Of a DNA stretch of 64,000 bases, positions 9,448 to 20,482 are shown piece by piece. Every line of letters starts with the position of its first letter. The stretch's first letter is position 1. The DNA comes from Taiwanofungus camphoratus (Eukaryota > Basidiomycota > Agaricomycetes > Polyporales > Taiwanofungaceae), in NCBI GenBank assembly GCA_003999685.1, contig CP021233.1, forward strand, positions 744,001 to 808,000. The letters are read 5' to 3'. The translations under genes and the position numbers were made by a program. Under the pieces are notes generated by a model, which saw only the letters and a list, made by a program, of their open reading frames with translations, did no database searches and was not told the origin of the DNA.

Positions 9448-12400
9448 CATGCAGATTTCAAACATCCCGCTCCGGACACCCAACATGCTATCGGCGCATT
9501 CACAAGACTCTTTTATATTCCCTGACGTCGAGGAGTCAGCAGAGGATGTGGGTAGGGAGGTCCTTCCGCCTCCATCTGTTTCTGTGCCATCCGTACTCTC
9601 CACTCGTCGATCAGATAGCATTACCGATCTCACCGCATCGACCGCTACGGTCGAGTCAACCCAACACGGCACCGTAACGCCCAAGGGCCGTACAAATCCG
9701 TTCCAGCCGTCCGGCTTGTCGCTGCTACTGGCACGACAGAGTGAGGAAGGTACCTCACGACCTGCGAGACCAGCAGCGTCGACTTCGAGCTCCTCTGCGC
9801 CGACCCCGACGGCGCTGCGACCGAATGGCAAATATCCTGCCACAGATCCATCTGGATCGGTAGGTGTACCTCTGGACCATCCATCACTCAAAACGGCCCT
9901 TTCGCCTGTGGTTTCCGGCGCAGATGCTGCACATGCTGAGATCTTGACCGAGTCCTCCGAGTCTGCTCCGTTGCTGGCGGACCTAGAAGCAGCACATCCC
10001 TCGTATAGTAATAACGGGGATGGACATCGAGGAAGCGGGGGAAAATGCTCAAAGGGCCTGTTGGCTGTTCTGAGAAGATCTCCCTTGCACAGGCCCAACA
10101 TGAGATGCGCAAAATCTTTACTTGTGACAGCAGCTCAATCTCTCCCCGCCGTCATCTTGGGTACACTGCTCAATGTCCTTGATGGTATATCTTGTAAGGT
10201 CATACGCTTGTTCAATTTCCGAAGAGAAAAGTTGAACATGCATCATGCGGTTTAGATGGTATGATCATCTTCCCGACCTCTGGAGTGTTCTCTAACCTCG
10301 GCGGTGCCGGTGTCTCTATGTTCTTCGTTTCGTATGTAGCGAGTTGCTGTTTCATTCGATCTTCGTCATAGCTTTGCTGTCTTGTTTCTATAGGGCTGTG
10401 ATTTCGCAGCTCATATACTCAGCCGGAGGAAGTGGTTTTGCGGGTGCCAATGGCAGCATGATGATTGAAGTTGTGGTAAGTGGTAGTAGTCTCCTAGCTG
10501 TACAGCGATCGTAGGTTGAACCATTTCGTGTCTGCGTAGCCTTTCTTCCATATATTGGCCAATAGTATAGCCATGGATATCGGTGAAGACAACCCACACG
10601 AAATTCTCGCGACGACTGTTGTTGCATTTGCTCTGTCTTCGATCCTCACAGGTGCAAAGCAGAATGACGTGTTTCCTGTTCGCGTGTCTCATGTTTGAGC
10701 AGGGCTTGCGTTCTTTCTGCTTGGTGCGCTGAGGCTGGGCGCATTGATTGGCTTCTTTCCACGACACATTCTAGTAGGGTACGTCTGATTGGTTCAGGCA
10801 TCATTGTCTACATTTGTTAACTTGTATCGTGAAGGTGTATTGGCGGCGTTGGAGTGTTCCTGGTGATCACAGGGTATGGCATACTCAAACTACATTCCAT
10901 GCATATCATCGTCTTTACCGACAGCCTTCTCCTAGATTGACTGTTAGCACACGCATGGCCGACGATGATTTCAGCCTCTCTGTGTCCACATTCAAATATC
11001 TATTCCTCAACGCTCACAATCTAGCTCTGTGGGCACCCGCATTCTGTCTAGCCGTACTGCTTCGTATCATCACACACAGATATGAGCATCAGCTCATATT
11101 CCCTCTATGTCAGTTCGTGTCATACCTTTGCAATGTTCCTCACGTCAATGACACCTCTACCATTCAGACTTCTTACTTATTGCTATTATATTCCATGTTG
11201 TCGTTGCGGCGGCACATTTCGACCTTGGTGTCCTTCGGAGGGACGGATGGTTATTCGACTTAGGGTCATCACATGAACCATGGTATCACTTTTATTCCTT
11301 CTTTGGTACGTCCGACTTGGGAAACTATCCAAAGCAACGTCCTGATGAGATTGACATTGTGTTGTAGACTTCCGGGCTACAAACTGGGGTGTGCTGTGGG
11401 CGACTCTCCCCACACAGTTTGCTCTGTAAGTGCGGTATATGGTGGCATTACTTACTTGGCTGATTATCGGTTGCTCGAACAGACTCTTCTTCAACATCCT
11501 GCATCCTCCCCTCAATGTTCCTGCTCTAGGCAAGCTATCACTAATTCCTGGACTTGTTCATCTTTTCCTGACGCCAGAGCCTAGCGGTGTCCCTGGACCA
11601 CGATGTGGATACGGATCAAGAGCTAGTTGCGCATGGGTACTCGAACCTGCTCGCTGGTGCTCTAGGGACTGTGTAAGTTCAACGTTTTGGCCATCTCCAA
11701 GCATTTTCCACTAATCAGCGGACTTGAGCTAGGCCGAACTATCTCGTCTACGTGAACACGTTACTGTAAGCCTATCGCCTCTGCTTATCCAGGCATTTCT
11801 GAACCAGCCTTGGATGCAGGTTCTATCGTGTTGGAGGCACCACGCGCATCTCGGGATTCCTTCTTGCAGGAGCGACAGCTCTCTTGCTGTTCATAGGAAC
11901 GGGTCCGATCGCCTATATCCGTACGTTTCGTTGCCTCGGTTGATTAATCAGGCATTTATTATGTGAGATGTAGCGGTCATGGTAGTAGGCGCTTTGATTT
12001 TCGTGTTGGGCATCGATCTCGTGAAGGAAGCGCTCTGGGACACCCGGCATCGCGTGAGCAGGTAATGCCTACGTCCTATTTTGATTTTCCCGGTACTTGT
12101 AACGAAGCATCTTAGGTTGGAATATATCACGATCGCTAGCATTATGATCGCCATGACGGTCTGGGACTTCGTCACTGGAGTCGTGTTTGGCATCATTGTC
12201 AGCTGTAAGCGGCCGCTTGATTTTGGCGCGACTGAGGGCATCTGACGTTGTTTCAGGTTTCTTTTTTGTCGTGCAGAGCTCACGGCGAAGAAGTGTGCGT
12301 TCCCTCCATACTGGCGAAACAGCCATGTCGACGGTGCGGCGGCCGGGAGCGCATCGGGCTTACATTCGTGAAGTCTCTAAGCAGACGACCATTCTCAGGC

Positions 12401-13622
12401 TGCAAGGCAAGTGAGAATGCCGCGTTGCTATGTCTTCCTCGTTGAATATTGTTCCCTCGCAGGCTTTCTCTTCTTCGGTACCATCACACACGTTGAAGAG
12501 ACTATCCGGACGCTGGTAGAAGGGCCTGCCTGGCAACGCGCCCCGATGCGATTCTTGGTGCTTGACCTTTCGCTAGTAGCGGGAGTGGATATGTCCGCTG
12601 CGGAAGCATTTGTCCGCGTGCAACGCCTCCTTGCGGCGAAGACGGTGGTTCTGGTTTTCTGTGGCTTCTCCGTGCAGTCGCCCGTTGGTAGAGCTCTCGA
12701 CGGCGCAGGCTTACTGGAGGAGGAAGGTGTCGAATTGTTCGGCACCTTCAATGATGCTTTGGAATGTCAGTTTTTGGTTTGTGAAGAGGTATGCCGATCG
12801 TCGTTGACGCCACAGCTACACAGGGACCGAGAATGTCTACCTGAGAACGTGGTTCACTTCTCAAAAGGCAGAGCCGCATGCCGTCGGTGGGTATCTACCT
12901 GCTTTGATTGCTGATCCCTGCCTTGACATTATTTCCAGTATTACCTGGCCGCCAAGTCGCTATGATATCATTCCAGGAATCGATCGGGACTACACCAAGG
13001 CGGTCGCAGCTACTTGACGCTGGCTGGCGTACAATTGCTCGTGGTCAGCTCCACGGGACTGTCATCAACCCCCAATCCAACTCTGATTCCATTTTCTTCA
13101 GATCACTCAGCCCCAGACGAGGCTGTCGCAGACGCCCCGAAGCCCTACAACACCCTCGTGAAAGCCTTCTCGTCCTACGGGCCCGTCGACTGCGAGCAAT
13201 TCGCGCCGCTCATGTCCCACCTCGAGCGCGTCTCCGCTCCCGAGGGTGCCGTATTGTGGCATCAGGGCGATGAGCCAGACGGGCTCTACATCGTGGAGTC
13301 GGGCGTGCTGCGGGCGGTGTACCGCTTCAACGAGTACACGCCGCCGACGGAGGAGTCGATGGTGCCTGGGACGCTCGCAGGCGAGCTGTCTGCACTGTCG
13401 GGCCTGGCGCGCAATGCGACGTGTGTAGTGGAGCGCCAGGCCGTGCTGTGGAAGCTCAGCACGGAGAGCATGCACCGGCTGGAGCGTGAATGCCCGGAGC
13501 TGGCGCGGGAGTTTACTAGATTGGTGCTGAAAGGCGAGTGGAATCGACTGTCTGTCGTCTGCAACGAGCGATTTGTTGTGCTGACCGGAGACTTTTCACA
13601 CATGTACAGCGGCGAAACTTGA
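9448..13622 (+). CDS. SulP-family transporter with STAS and cyclic-nucleotide-binding-like domains (Vsb1/YGR125W type), left copy
   Basis: A multi-exon gene (about a dozen introns of 50-70 bp) for a vacuolar-type SulP protein. In order: a Ser/Pro-rich cytoplasmic N terminus of about 250 residues, the first membrane motif LPAVILGTLLNVLDGIS, the signature SQLIYSAGGSGFAGANGS with MMIEVV (exon 10394-10471), then SIAMDIGEDNPHEILATT and further hydrophobic exons. Next comes a STAS domain (about 12.46-12.78 kb, LVLDLSLVAGVDMSAAEAF) and a C-terminal cNMP-fold domain (13.1-13.6 kb, VLWHQGDEPDGLYIVESGVL). Known members of this fungal group include yeast Vsb1, needed for vacuolar storage of basic amino acids; the substrate here is unknown. 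The start is uncertain: ATG 9448 gives MQISNIPLR, and the frame is open upstream without a nearby ATG. I saw no disabling change. Confidence 0.85.
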
Positions 13623-13684
13623 CTATGACATCCTGATATCGGCCTTGGCCTCTCGTCAATAGAACGCATACTGCTTTCGTGTCT

Positions 13685-14340
13685 GCATAGATATTACAGA
13701 TTTGTGTCGATACCGCATAGACTCTTAGAAGCGACTCTTTACGACGAGCACGTTGTCATTTACATCGACTGATCATCATGATACTTGAAGGCTGTCGTAT
13801 TAGTAATACCCAAAAAAAAACGATAAGTACTACTTGGATTCGACTAGGAAATGTGCTCCCAGCAAATGCGGCGATGATGGGAAAATTACTTACCTCCCGT
13901 TTCGTTGAGACCACTGTGTGTAAGATATATAGACCGTCATAATTGAAAGTGTTCATCACATACGGTGCAATCTATTCTTCCCATATACACTTAGAATCAT
14001 CTGATCTCGGGCAATACTTGGATGGTTCTTCAAACCTTGGGGAGAACCAGGCTGTGATCAAGAAGAATATGTCGGATTCTGAGTGACATCTCGGCTTCAA
14101 GCGGCGGTGGTTTCACCCCCACACGAAAGCTAAAACTCGGAGCACCAAGGCGAGGGTATATGCGCGGCGGCTGTGAACGAGTCATATCCGAGGCTTGGTC
14201 AAAAAGTCACTTATACAATTGGTTTCTTCGAACAAGAAGTATTTAGAGAGGAATACAGACAGGCGATTGCGGGCGGATGAGCCATCGCAGCAGAGTACAA
14301 AAATGTCCGACAGACAGGAAAACAGGTTGCACAGCAGCAG
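13685..14340. other. Transporter 3' flank; no gene seen
   Basis: Downstream region of the transporter. Bases 13690-13755 are similar to the relic at 25445-25500 (and its mirror at 8601-8656) that is fused to the truncated Dap1 copies. No further coding signal. Confidence 0.5.
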
Positions 14341-14346
14341 CGGGAC

Positions 14347-14613
14347 CTACACCATCGGCATCACAGGCTCGCCGGTTCTCTTCGAAATAGGATAGATGAG
14401 GCCGGGCTGAGCCATGAACACCGCGGGGTAGCCGGCGTCCTCCCGGAAGACAAAGGCAACCTGCCGCTGGTTCCGCACCCTCACTGCCGCCCCGCCAACG
14501 GGGATGTCGAAGAAGTTTGCATCACCAGCAGCCTCGCCAGCAGCCTCGCCGTCGTTGGTGAGCCTGACGTGGATCACCGCCGTGGTGTTGTTGATGAAGG
14601 TGACGTTTGGCAT
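14347..14613 (-). CDS. Small 88-aa protein of unknown function, left copy
   Basis: An intronless frame starting MPNVTFINNTTAVIHVRL and ending PISKRTGEPVMPMV. It is preceded by a probable TATA box at 14861-14868 and a candidate 5'-UTR intron (gtaaga...ctagcag) between the two. The pattern is a short beta-rich chain: an N-terminal VTFINNT strand, an acidic/Ala linker, FDIPVGG, QVAFVFRED and a terminal GLIYPISK. No signal peptide or membrane segment is seen, so a cytosolic product is likely. A decayed relative starts at 33981 (MANVTFINGTSATI). I do not recognise a named family. An identical copy is at 19492-19758 in the other arm. Confidence 0.65.
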   Translation of the reverse strand: MPNVTFINNTTAVIHVRLTNDGEAAGEAAGDANFFDIPVGGAAVRVRNQRQVAFVFREDAGYPAVFMAQPGLIYPISKRTGEPVMPMV

Positions 14614-14860
14614 GGCTGCACAGGATGAGTTTAATGGCCCGCTCAGACGCAGACTCGACGCACGACTGAACGTTGGACTCGGCACGCTCCAGTAATGATG
14701 GAGATCAAGTGCGGAAGTTGTGGAGGATGAGAGAATCACGGATCGTTCTCTTCTCTGCTAGACACGGGTAAGTCGATGCGCACAAGGATTGAAGGTGGTC
14801 TCTTACTGTGGAGGGAGTGGGCTACGGATGAGAACCGGAGACGACAGCGACATGCTGGCA

Positions 14861-14868
14861 TATTTATA
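14861..14868 (-). promoter_or_regulatory. TATA box of the left 88-aa gene
   Basis: The minus strand reads TATAAATA about 250 bp before the ATG at 14613. A likely short intron in the 5' leader explains part of the distance. The mirrored site is 19237-19244. Confidence 0.4.
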
Positions 14869-14899
14869 CGAAGACGGCGTCCGACCCCACCCCCCGGTG

Positions 14900-15450
14900 A
14901 AATCACAAGAACTACCAGACATCGAAAGCAGCCGGTACGAATGGCCTCGAGTCTCGTTCGAGCACATATTGGTGACACAAGTTGTGCGTCCGCCGACGTC
15001 TCCGGAAGCGCGGAGCTCATCGCCCTTCAAGTGGGATTCGGGGTTGAGAGCACACCGACTTTCTAGGCCAGGCAAGTTCCGCAGACCACATCAGCTTGAA
15101 TGTGTGTCGCGAGCTTGCCTGAATCACGCCGGAAGTCTGTCTCGCAAAGCACCCCAAAATCCCGACACCGTTCAGACACGGAGCTGACATGTCAGATGTC
15201 AGTTTCAGAGACGTCGATGAAGACTCGAGTGTTCCGTTTCCTGGGGGGAAAGGAGATCGCTTGGAGTCACTGTTCCGGCCGACCGAGGAGTCATCCCAAG
15301 TCTACGGTATGAACGGATTTGGTATATCTTGAGGCCCAAGCATCTTTGACGGACAGAAGATGACAATTGGGCACTCTCTACGTCGGGAACGGTCAATGTG
15401 CACGTGCTCCTTCACTGCAATACCGACTCCCGAGATTCTTACACAGAACT
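14900..15450. other. Upstream region of the family X copy; no gene seen
   Basis: Bases from about 15270 resemble the 5' flank of the intact family X copy at 29214 (shared GAGGAGTCATCC, the CATCTTTGA/CATATTTGA block and GTCAATGTGCACGTG), so promoter homology is kept. The rest holds no gene. Confidence 0.5.
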
Positions 15451-16174
15451 ATGCGCCATAAGTACCTCTTCGTCTAAAATCTCCCTTTCGTCCCTTGATC
15501 CTCCCAACGTCGAGCGTGACATTTTGCCACTGTTCAAGCTAAGCCGCCGCCGAAAGCTGACGAACGAAGTGTGCCTGATGTCCTTTTTCTGAGCCACTGA
15601 CTTGTCCCATTGGTGGCATTGTGTCAGGAACTTGTCTTAATGACAGGTATTCCTCAGTATGATACTCTGCTTCGTATTCTAATTCCGAGTTCCAAAATGA
15701 GCTTGAAGCCTCTTGTGATGCATTATGCATGGCGTGCAGATCTTCGAAGATCTCGAAGTATGCAAAGCTCACGACCTCAATTGGGAACTGATCATTGAAA
15801 ATGCGCTGTCCTCAGACGATGAAACTGAAGAAGACGAAGATAAAGCCTCGAATTCGGATAAAGTGGACAAATGCGGGGAAGTTGAGCCTCATTCCGAGGT
15901 GATTCCAATTGCGCAGTATACTTTGGAATCTATTGTTGAGAGCTTGCCCTATTCTCCGGATTTGCTCTTTATTAACTTTGCACTATTATGTGATGACTTT
16001 ACAATTATCTCACTGTTTACCAACTATGATCTTCATAAAGCTCTCTCAGACAATGTTAGAGAGGCACCCCGGGTTGAGCTTGGCAAGATGGAGAAACTGA
16101 AGTGGTACATGGACCTCAACCAGGTCATGTGGACTCAGTATGGTTGTCACGTGATTCTATCTGTGTTTCCCTGA
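15451..16174 (+). pseudogene. Decayed family X copy, left arm
   Basis: Recognisable as family X by SSSKISLSSLDPPNV, then IPSSKMSLKPLVMHYAWR, IAQYTLESIVE and KWYMDLNQVMWTQYG. Against the 29214 and 30710 copies the ATG in the usual place is out of frame with SSSK, and one C is missing in the stretch for ADLPKILKYAK, which shifts the frame. The end is altered too (YGCHVILSVFP instead of YGRRL stop). The conserved intron position is kept but the intron sequence has drifted. This copy is therefore probably non-functional. The other arm has the identical sequence at 17931-18654. Confidence 0.7.
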
Positions 16175-16698
16175 TGATGTATAACAATACAATGCAATGA
16201 TTTTTCTAATGTACCTATTGCATCCCTGCACCAAACCAAGTCAAACTTCATTAGTGTCACAAACAAGGTGCATTATGCATAACTGTGACTGCAATCTCTT
16301 CAACTTGCATTCTTTCTGCATCAGCAAAAGTTGAGATGGCATATCTAAGCTTACCTTAGATTATAATCAAAATCTGTATGATAGTGCTTATCAAAGTGAT
16401 ATGTAGTTGTTCAGATTTATCTGAAGGCTCCTTGGTATTGCTGAGAAGCCCCTGAGCATACAATAAGTGTTGTATAGTGCAAGGTATGGGCCAAAGTGAC
16501 ATGTGTAAGTGTGACTAAATAGAAATAATCATCCTTATCTGAGATAACTGGACCTGATCCAAGTCAGGTGTTTCTTAGTTGTTCTGATAGACTGATATAG
16601 ATTATTTGTTAGTTCTTTGAAGGGAAAAGAGGTACTTAGGTAACCTTAATCAAAAGGTCAAAGCAGTGATAGATGCTGACAAGTATATATAACTTTCA
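16175..16698. other. AT-rich inner end of the left arm
   Basis: Family X 3' flank (to about 16230) followed by AT-rich sequence without a gene. It matches the reverse complement of 17407-17930 up to TTTCA at 16694-16698, where the palindrome ends. Confidence 0.6.
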
Positions 16699-17406
16699 AG
16701 CAGTAGATCACACTTTGAGAAGCTAATAGCTATGATAGATGTTGACAAGTACTTGTGACTTTCAAACAGTAGATCACACTATTAGAGGGTAACAATGACT
16801 TTATTCAAGCTAGTACAATCCTTATGTACTTCTAGCTGAAACTTGTACTAAGTAATCTCAAAGGCTGTCTGATATGGGATTCAGAACTGAGAATCTTCTT
16901 TTTTCTGCTGCTGAAACTGGCCCTTATATACTAAAAATGTGGGAATTTTAAGACAATGAAAATTCTAAAACAATAAAAAATAGTATAATGGAGATTTCCA
17001 TATGTAGAAGTTAATGGCATAGTTATTGTTGACCAGAAAAGTCAAACAATATGAGTTTAAATAAATTGTAAGCTAAACTGGGCATAGGTATAATGAATTA
17101 TAGCTTCATTATTCTCCAAAAGCTCTCTTTTATAGTGCTTTTTTGTTTTCTGGTTTCCCTTTGACCCTATGGCCTCATAAGGTGTATAATAAGCCAGATG
17201 GCTTTTTTTTGTACTTATTTGGGAAAATTCTATTGTTTTGAAGGGTTTGGGTGCAATCCTGAACCTTTGATCTAGACTTACATATTGCCCCTTTCTGGCT
17301 TTTTCATGATGGTGAAAAGGACATGGTGGCATAATATGTAGTATGTCTTGTTCTTTTGACATATACAAAGTGTGCTTTTCTTTCAATTCACCCCCTTCAT
17401 CTCTTC
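16699..17406. other. 708 bp AT-rich spacer at the palindrome centre
   Basis: Unique sequence between the arms. At its left edge a segment of about 55-60 bp is repeated 66 bp downstream (TGATAGATGCTGAC at 16667, TGATAGATGTTGAC at 16733). The right edge has a purine-rich tract when read on the minus strand. These features faintly recall the edge of an old LTR element, but no family can be assigned and no gene is seen. The open frame at 17057-17386 has no recognisable logic. Confidence 0.5.
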
Positions 17407-17930
17407 TGAAAGTTATGTATACTTGTCAGCATCTATCACTGCTTTGACCTTTTGATTAAGGTTACCTAAGTACCTCTTTTCCCTTCAAAGAACTAACAAA
17501 TAATCTATATCAGTCTATCAGAACAACTAAGAAACACCTGACTTGGATCAGGTCCAGTTATCTCAGATAAGGATGATTATTTCTATTTAGTCACACTTAC
17601 ACATGTCACTTTGGCCCATACCTTGCACTATACAACACTTATTGTATGCTCAGGGGCTTCTCAGCAATACCAAGGAGCCTTCAGATAAATCTGAACAACT
17701 ACATATCACTTTGATAAGCACTATCATACAGATTTTGATTATAATCTAAGGTAAGCTTAGATATGCCATCTCAACTTTTGCTGATGCAGAAAGAATGCAA
17801 GTTGAAGAGATTGCAGTCACAGTTATGCATAATGCACCTTGTTTGTGACACTAATGAAGTTTGACTTGGTTTGGTGCAGGGATGCAATAGGTACATTAGA
17901 AAAATCATTGCATTGTATTGTTATACATCA

Positions 17931-18654
17931 TCAGGGAAACACAGATAGAATCACGTGACAACCATACTGAGTCCACATGACCTGGTTGAGGTCCATGTAC
18001 CACTTCAGTTTCTCCATCTTGCCAAGCTCAACCCGGGGTGCCTCTCTAACATTGTCTGAGAGAGCTTTATGAAGATCATAGTTGGTAAACAGTGAGATAA
18101 TTGTAAAGTCATCACATAATAGTGCAAAGTTAATAAAGAGCAAATCCGGAGAATAGGGCAAGCTCTCAACAATAGATTCCAAAGTATACTGCGCAATTGG
18201 AATCACCTCGGAATGAGGCTCAACTTCCCCGCATTTGTCCACTTTATCCGAATTCGAGGCTTTATCTTCGTCTTCTTCAGTTTCATCGTCTGAGGACAGC
18301 GCATTTTCAATGATCAGTTCCCAATTGAGGTCGTGAGCTTTGCATACTTCGAGATCTTCGAAGATCTGCACGCCATGCATAATGCATCACAAGAGGCTTC
18401 AAGCTCATTTTGGAACTCGGAATTAGAATACGAAGCAGAGTATCATACTGAGGAATACCTGTCATTAAGACAAGTTCCTGACACAATGCCACCAATGGGA
18501 CAAGTCAGTGGCTCAGAAAAAGGACATCAGGCACACTTCGTTCGTCAGCTTTCGGCGGCGGCTTAGCTTGAACAGTGGCAAAATGTCACGCTCGACGTTG
18601 GGAGGATCAAGGGACGAAAGGGAGATTTTAGACGAAGAGGTACTTATGGCGCAT
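17931..18654 (-). pseudogene. Decayed family X copy, right arm
   Basis: Mirror image of the copy at 15451-16174, with the same translated fragments and the same defects (displaced ATG, one-base loss in the ADLPKILKYAK region, altered C terminus). The exact sharing of defects shows that decay came before the arms were copied or was homogenised afterwards. Confidence 0.7.
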
Positions 18655-19230
18655 AGTTCTGTGTAAGAATCTCGGGAGTCGGTATTGCAGTGAAGGAGCA
18701 CGTGCACATTGACCGTTCCCGACGTAGAGAGTGCCCAATTGTCATCTTCTGTCCGTCAAAGATGCTTGGGCCTCAAGATATACCAAATCCGTTCATACCG
18801 TAGACTTGGGATGACTCCTCGGTCGGCCGGAACAGTGACTCCAAGCGATCTCCTTTCCCCCCAGGAAACGGAACACTCGAGTCTTCATCGACGTCTCTGA
18901 AACTGACATCTGACATGTCAGCTCCGTGTCTGAACGGTGTCGGGATTTTGGGGTGCTTTGCGAGACAGACTTCCGGCGTGATTCAGGCAAGCTCGCGACA
19001 CACATTCAAGCTGATGTGGTCTGCGGAACTTGCCTGGCCTAGAAAGTCGGTGTGCTCTCAACCCCGAATCCCACTTGAAGGGCGATGAGCTCCGCGCTTC
19101 CGGAGACGTCGGCGGACGCACAACTTGTGTCACCAATATGTGCTCGAACGAGACTCGAGGCCATTCGTACCGGCTGCTTTCGATGTCTGGTAGTTCTTGT
19201 GATTTCACCGGGGGGTGGGGTCGGACGCCG
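18655..19230. other. Upstream region shared by family X and the 88-aa gene; no gene seen
   Basis: Mirror of 14875-15450. It carries the family X 5' flank relic and the promoter side of the 19492 gene. Confidence 0.45.
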
Positions 19231-19236
19231 TCTTCG

Positions 19237-19244
19237 TATAAATA
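19237..19244 (+). promoter_or_regulatory. TATA box of the right 88-aa gene
   Basis: TATAAATA, 248 bp before the ATG at 19492, followed by a candidate leader intron (gtaaga near 19301 to ctagcag near 19350). Confidence 0.4.
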
Positions 19245-19491
19245 TGCCAGCATGTCGCTGTCGTCTCCGGTTCTCATCCGTAGCCCACTCCCTCCACAGT
19301 AAGAGACCACCTTCAATCCTTGTGCGCATCGACTTACCCGTGTCTAGCAGAGAAGAGAACGATCCGTGATTCTCTCATCCTCCACAACTTCCGCACTTGA
19401 TCTCCATCATTACTGGAGCGTGCCGAGTCCAACGTTCAGTCGTGCGTCGAGTCTGCGTCTGAGCGGGCCATTAAACTCATCCTGTGCAGCC

Positions 19492-19758
19492 ATGCCAAAC
19501 GTCACCTTCATCAACAACACCACGGCGGTGATCCACGTCAGGCTCACCAACGACGGCGAGGCTGCTGGCGAGGCTGCTGGTGATGCAAACTTCTTCGACA
19601 TCCCCGTTGGCGGGGCGGCAGTGAGGGTGCGGAACCAGCGGCAGGTTGCCTTTGTCTTCCGGGAGGACGCCGGCTACCCCGCGGTGTTCATGGCTCAGCC
19701 CGGCCTCATCTATCCTATTTCGAAGAGAACCGGCGAGCCTGTGATGCCGATGGTGTAG
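19492..19758 (+). CDS. Small 88-aa protein of unknown function, right copy
   Basis: Identical in translation to the gene at 14347-14613: it starts MPNVTFINNTTAV, carries NFFDIPVGGAAVRV in the middle and ends MPMV. Unknown function, no signal peptide, intronless coding part. Two identical copies in divergent orientation 4.9 kb apart result from the inverted duplication. The only other relative in the window, at 33981, is decayed. Confidence 0.65.
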   Translation: MPNVTFINNTTAVIHVRLTNDGEAAGEAAGDANFFDIPVGGAAVRVRNQRQVAFVFREDAGYPAVFMAQPGLIYPISKRTGEPVMPMV

Positions 19759-19764
19759 GTCCCG

Positions 19765-20482
19765 CTGCTGCTGTGCAACCTGTTTTCCTGTCTGTCGGAC
19801 ATTTTTGTACTCTGCTGCGATGGCTCATCCGCCCGCAATCGCCTGTCTGTATTCCTCTCTAAATACTTCTTGTTCGAAGAAACCAATTGTATAAGTGACT
19901 TTTTGACCAAGCCTCGGATATGACTCGTTCACAGCCGCCGCGCATATACCCTCGCCTTGGTGCTCCGAGTTTTAGCTTTCGTGTGGGGGTGAAACCACCG
20001 CCGCTTGAAGCCGAGATGTCACTCAGAATCCGACATATTCTTCTTGATCACAGCCTGGTTCTCCCCAAGGTTTGAAGAACCATCCAAGTATTGCCCGAGA
20101 TCAGATGATTCTAAGTGTATATGGGAAGAATAGATTGCACCGTATGTGATGAACACTTTCAATTATGACGGTCTATATATCTTACACACAGTGGTCTCAA
20201 CGAAACGGGAGGTAAGTAATTTTCCCATCATCGCCGCATTTGCTGGGAGCACATTTCCTAGTCGAATCCAAGTAGTACTTATCGTTTTTTTTTGGGTATT
20301 ACTAATACGACAGCCTTCAAGTATCATGATGATCAGTCGATGTAAATGACAACGTGCTCGTCGTAAAGAGTCGCTTCTAAGAGTCTATGCGGTATCGACA
20401 CAAATCTGTAATATCTATGCAGACACGAAAGCAGTATGCGTTCTATTGACGAGAGGCCAAGGCCGATATCAGGATGTCATAG
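19765..20482. other. Intergenic, right arm; no gene seen
   Basis: Mirror of 13623-14340. It contains the transporter 3' flank (20350-20415) and an A/T-rich tract near 20285 (T9). Confidence 0.5.

Larger units (their letters stand above)
7670..16698 (+). repeat. Left arm of the 18.8 kb inverted repeat
   Basis: Bases here match the reverse complement of 17407-26440. Paired positions sum to 34105 in the inner part and 34101 outside about 10.5 kb, showing a net 4 bp indel between the arms. Gene content from outside in: family X 3' fragment, truncated Dap1, SulP transporter, 88-aa gene on the opposite strand, decayed family X copy. By comparing translated frames, 8.15-9.5 kb and 10.7-16.7 kb look identical to the other arm. 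The 9.50-10.67 kb stretch and the outermost 0.5 kb differ. Confidence 0.95.

Noticed and set aside
17057-17386. 109-aa minus-strand frame in the palindrome spacer
   Set aside because: AT-rich, no start context, no family resemblance, no partner elsewhere in the window.
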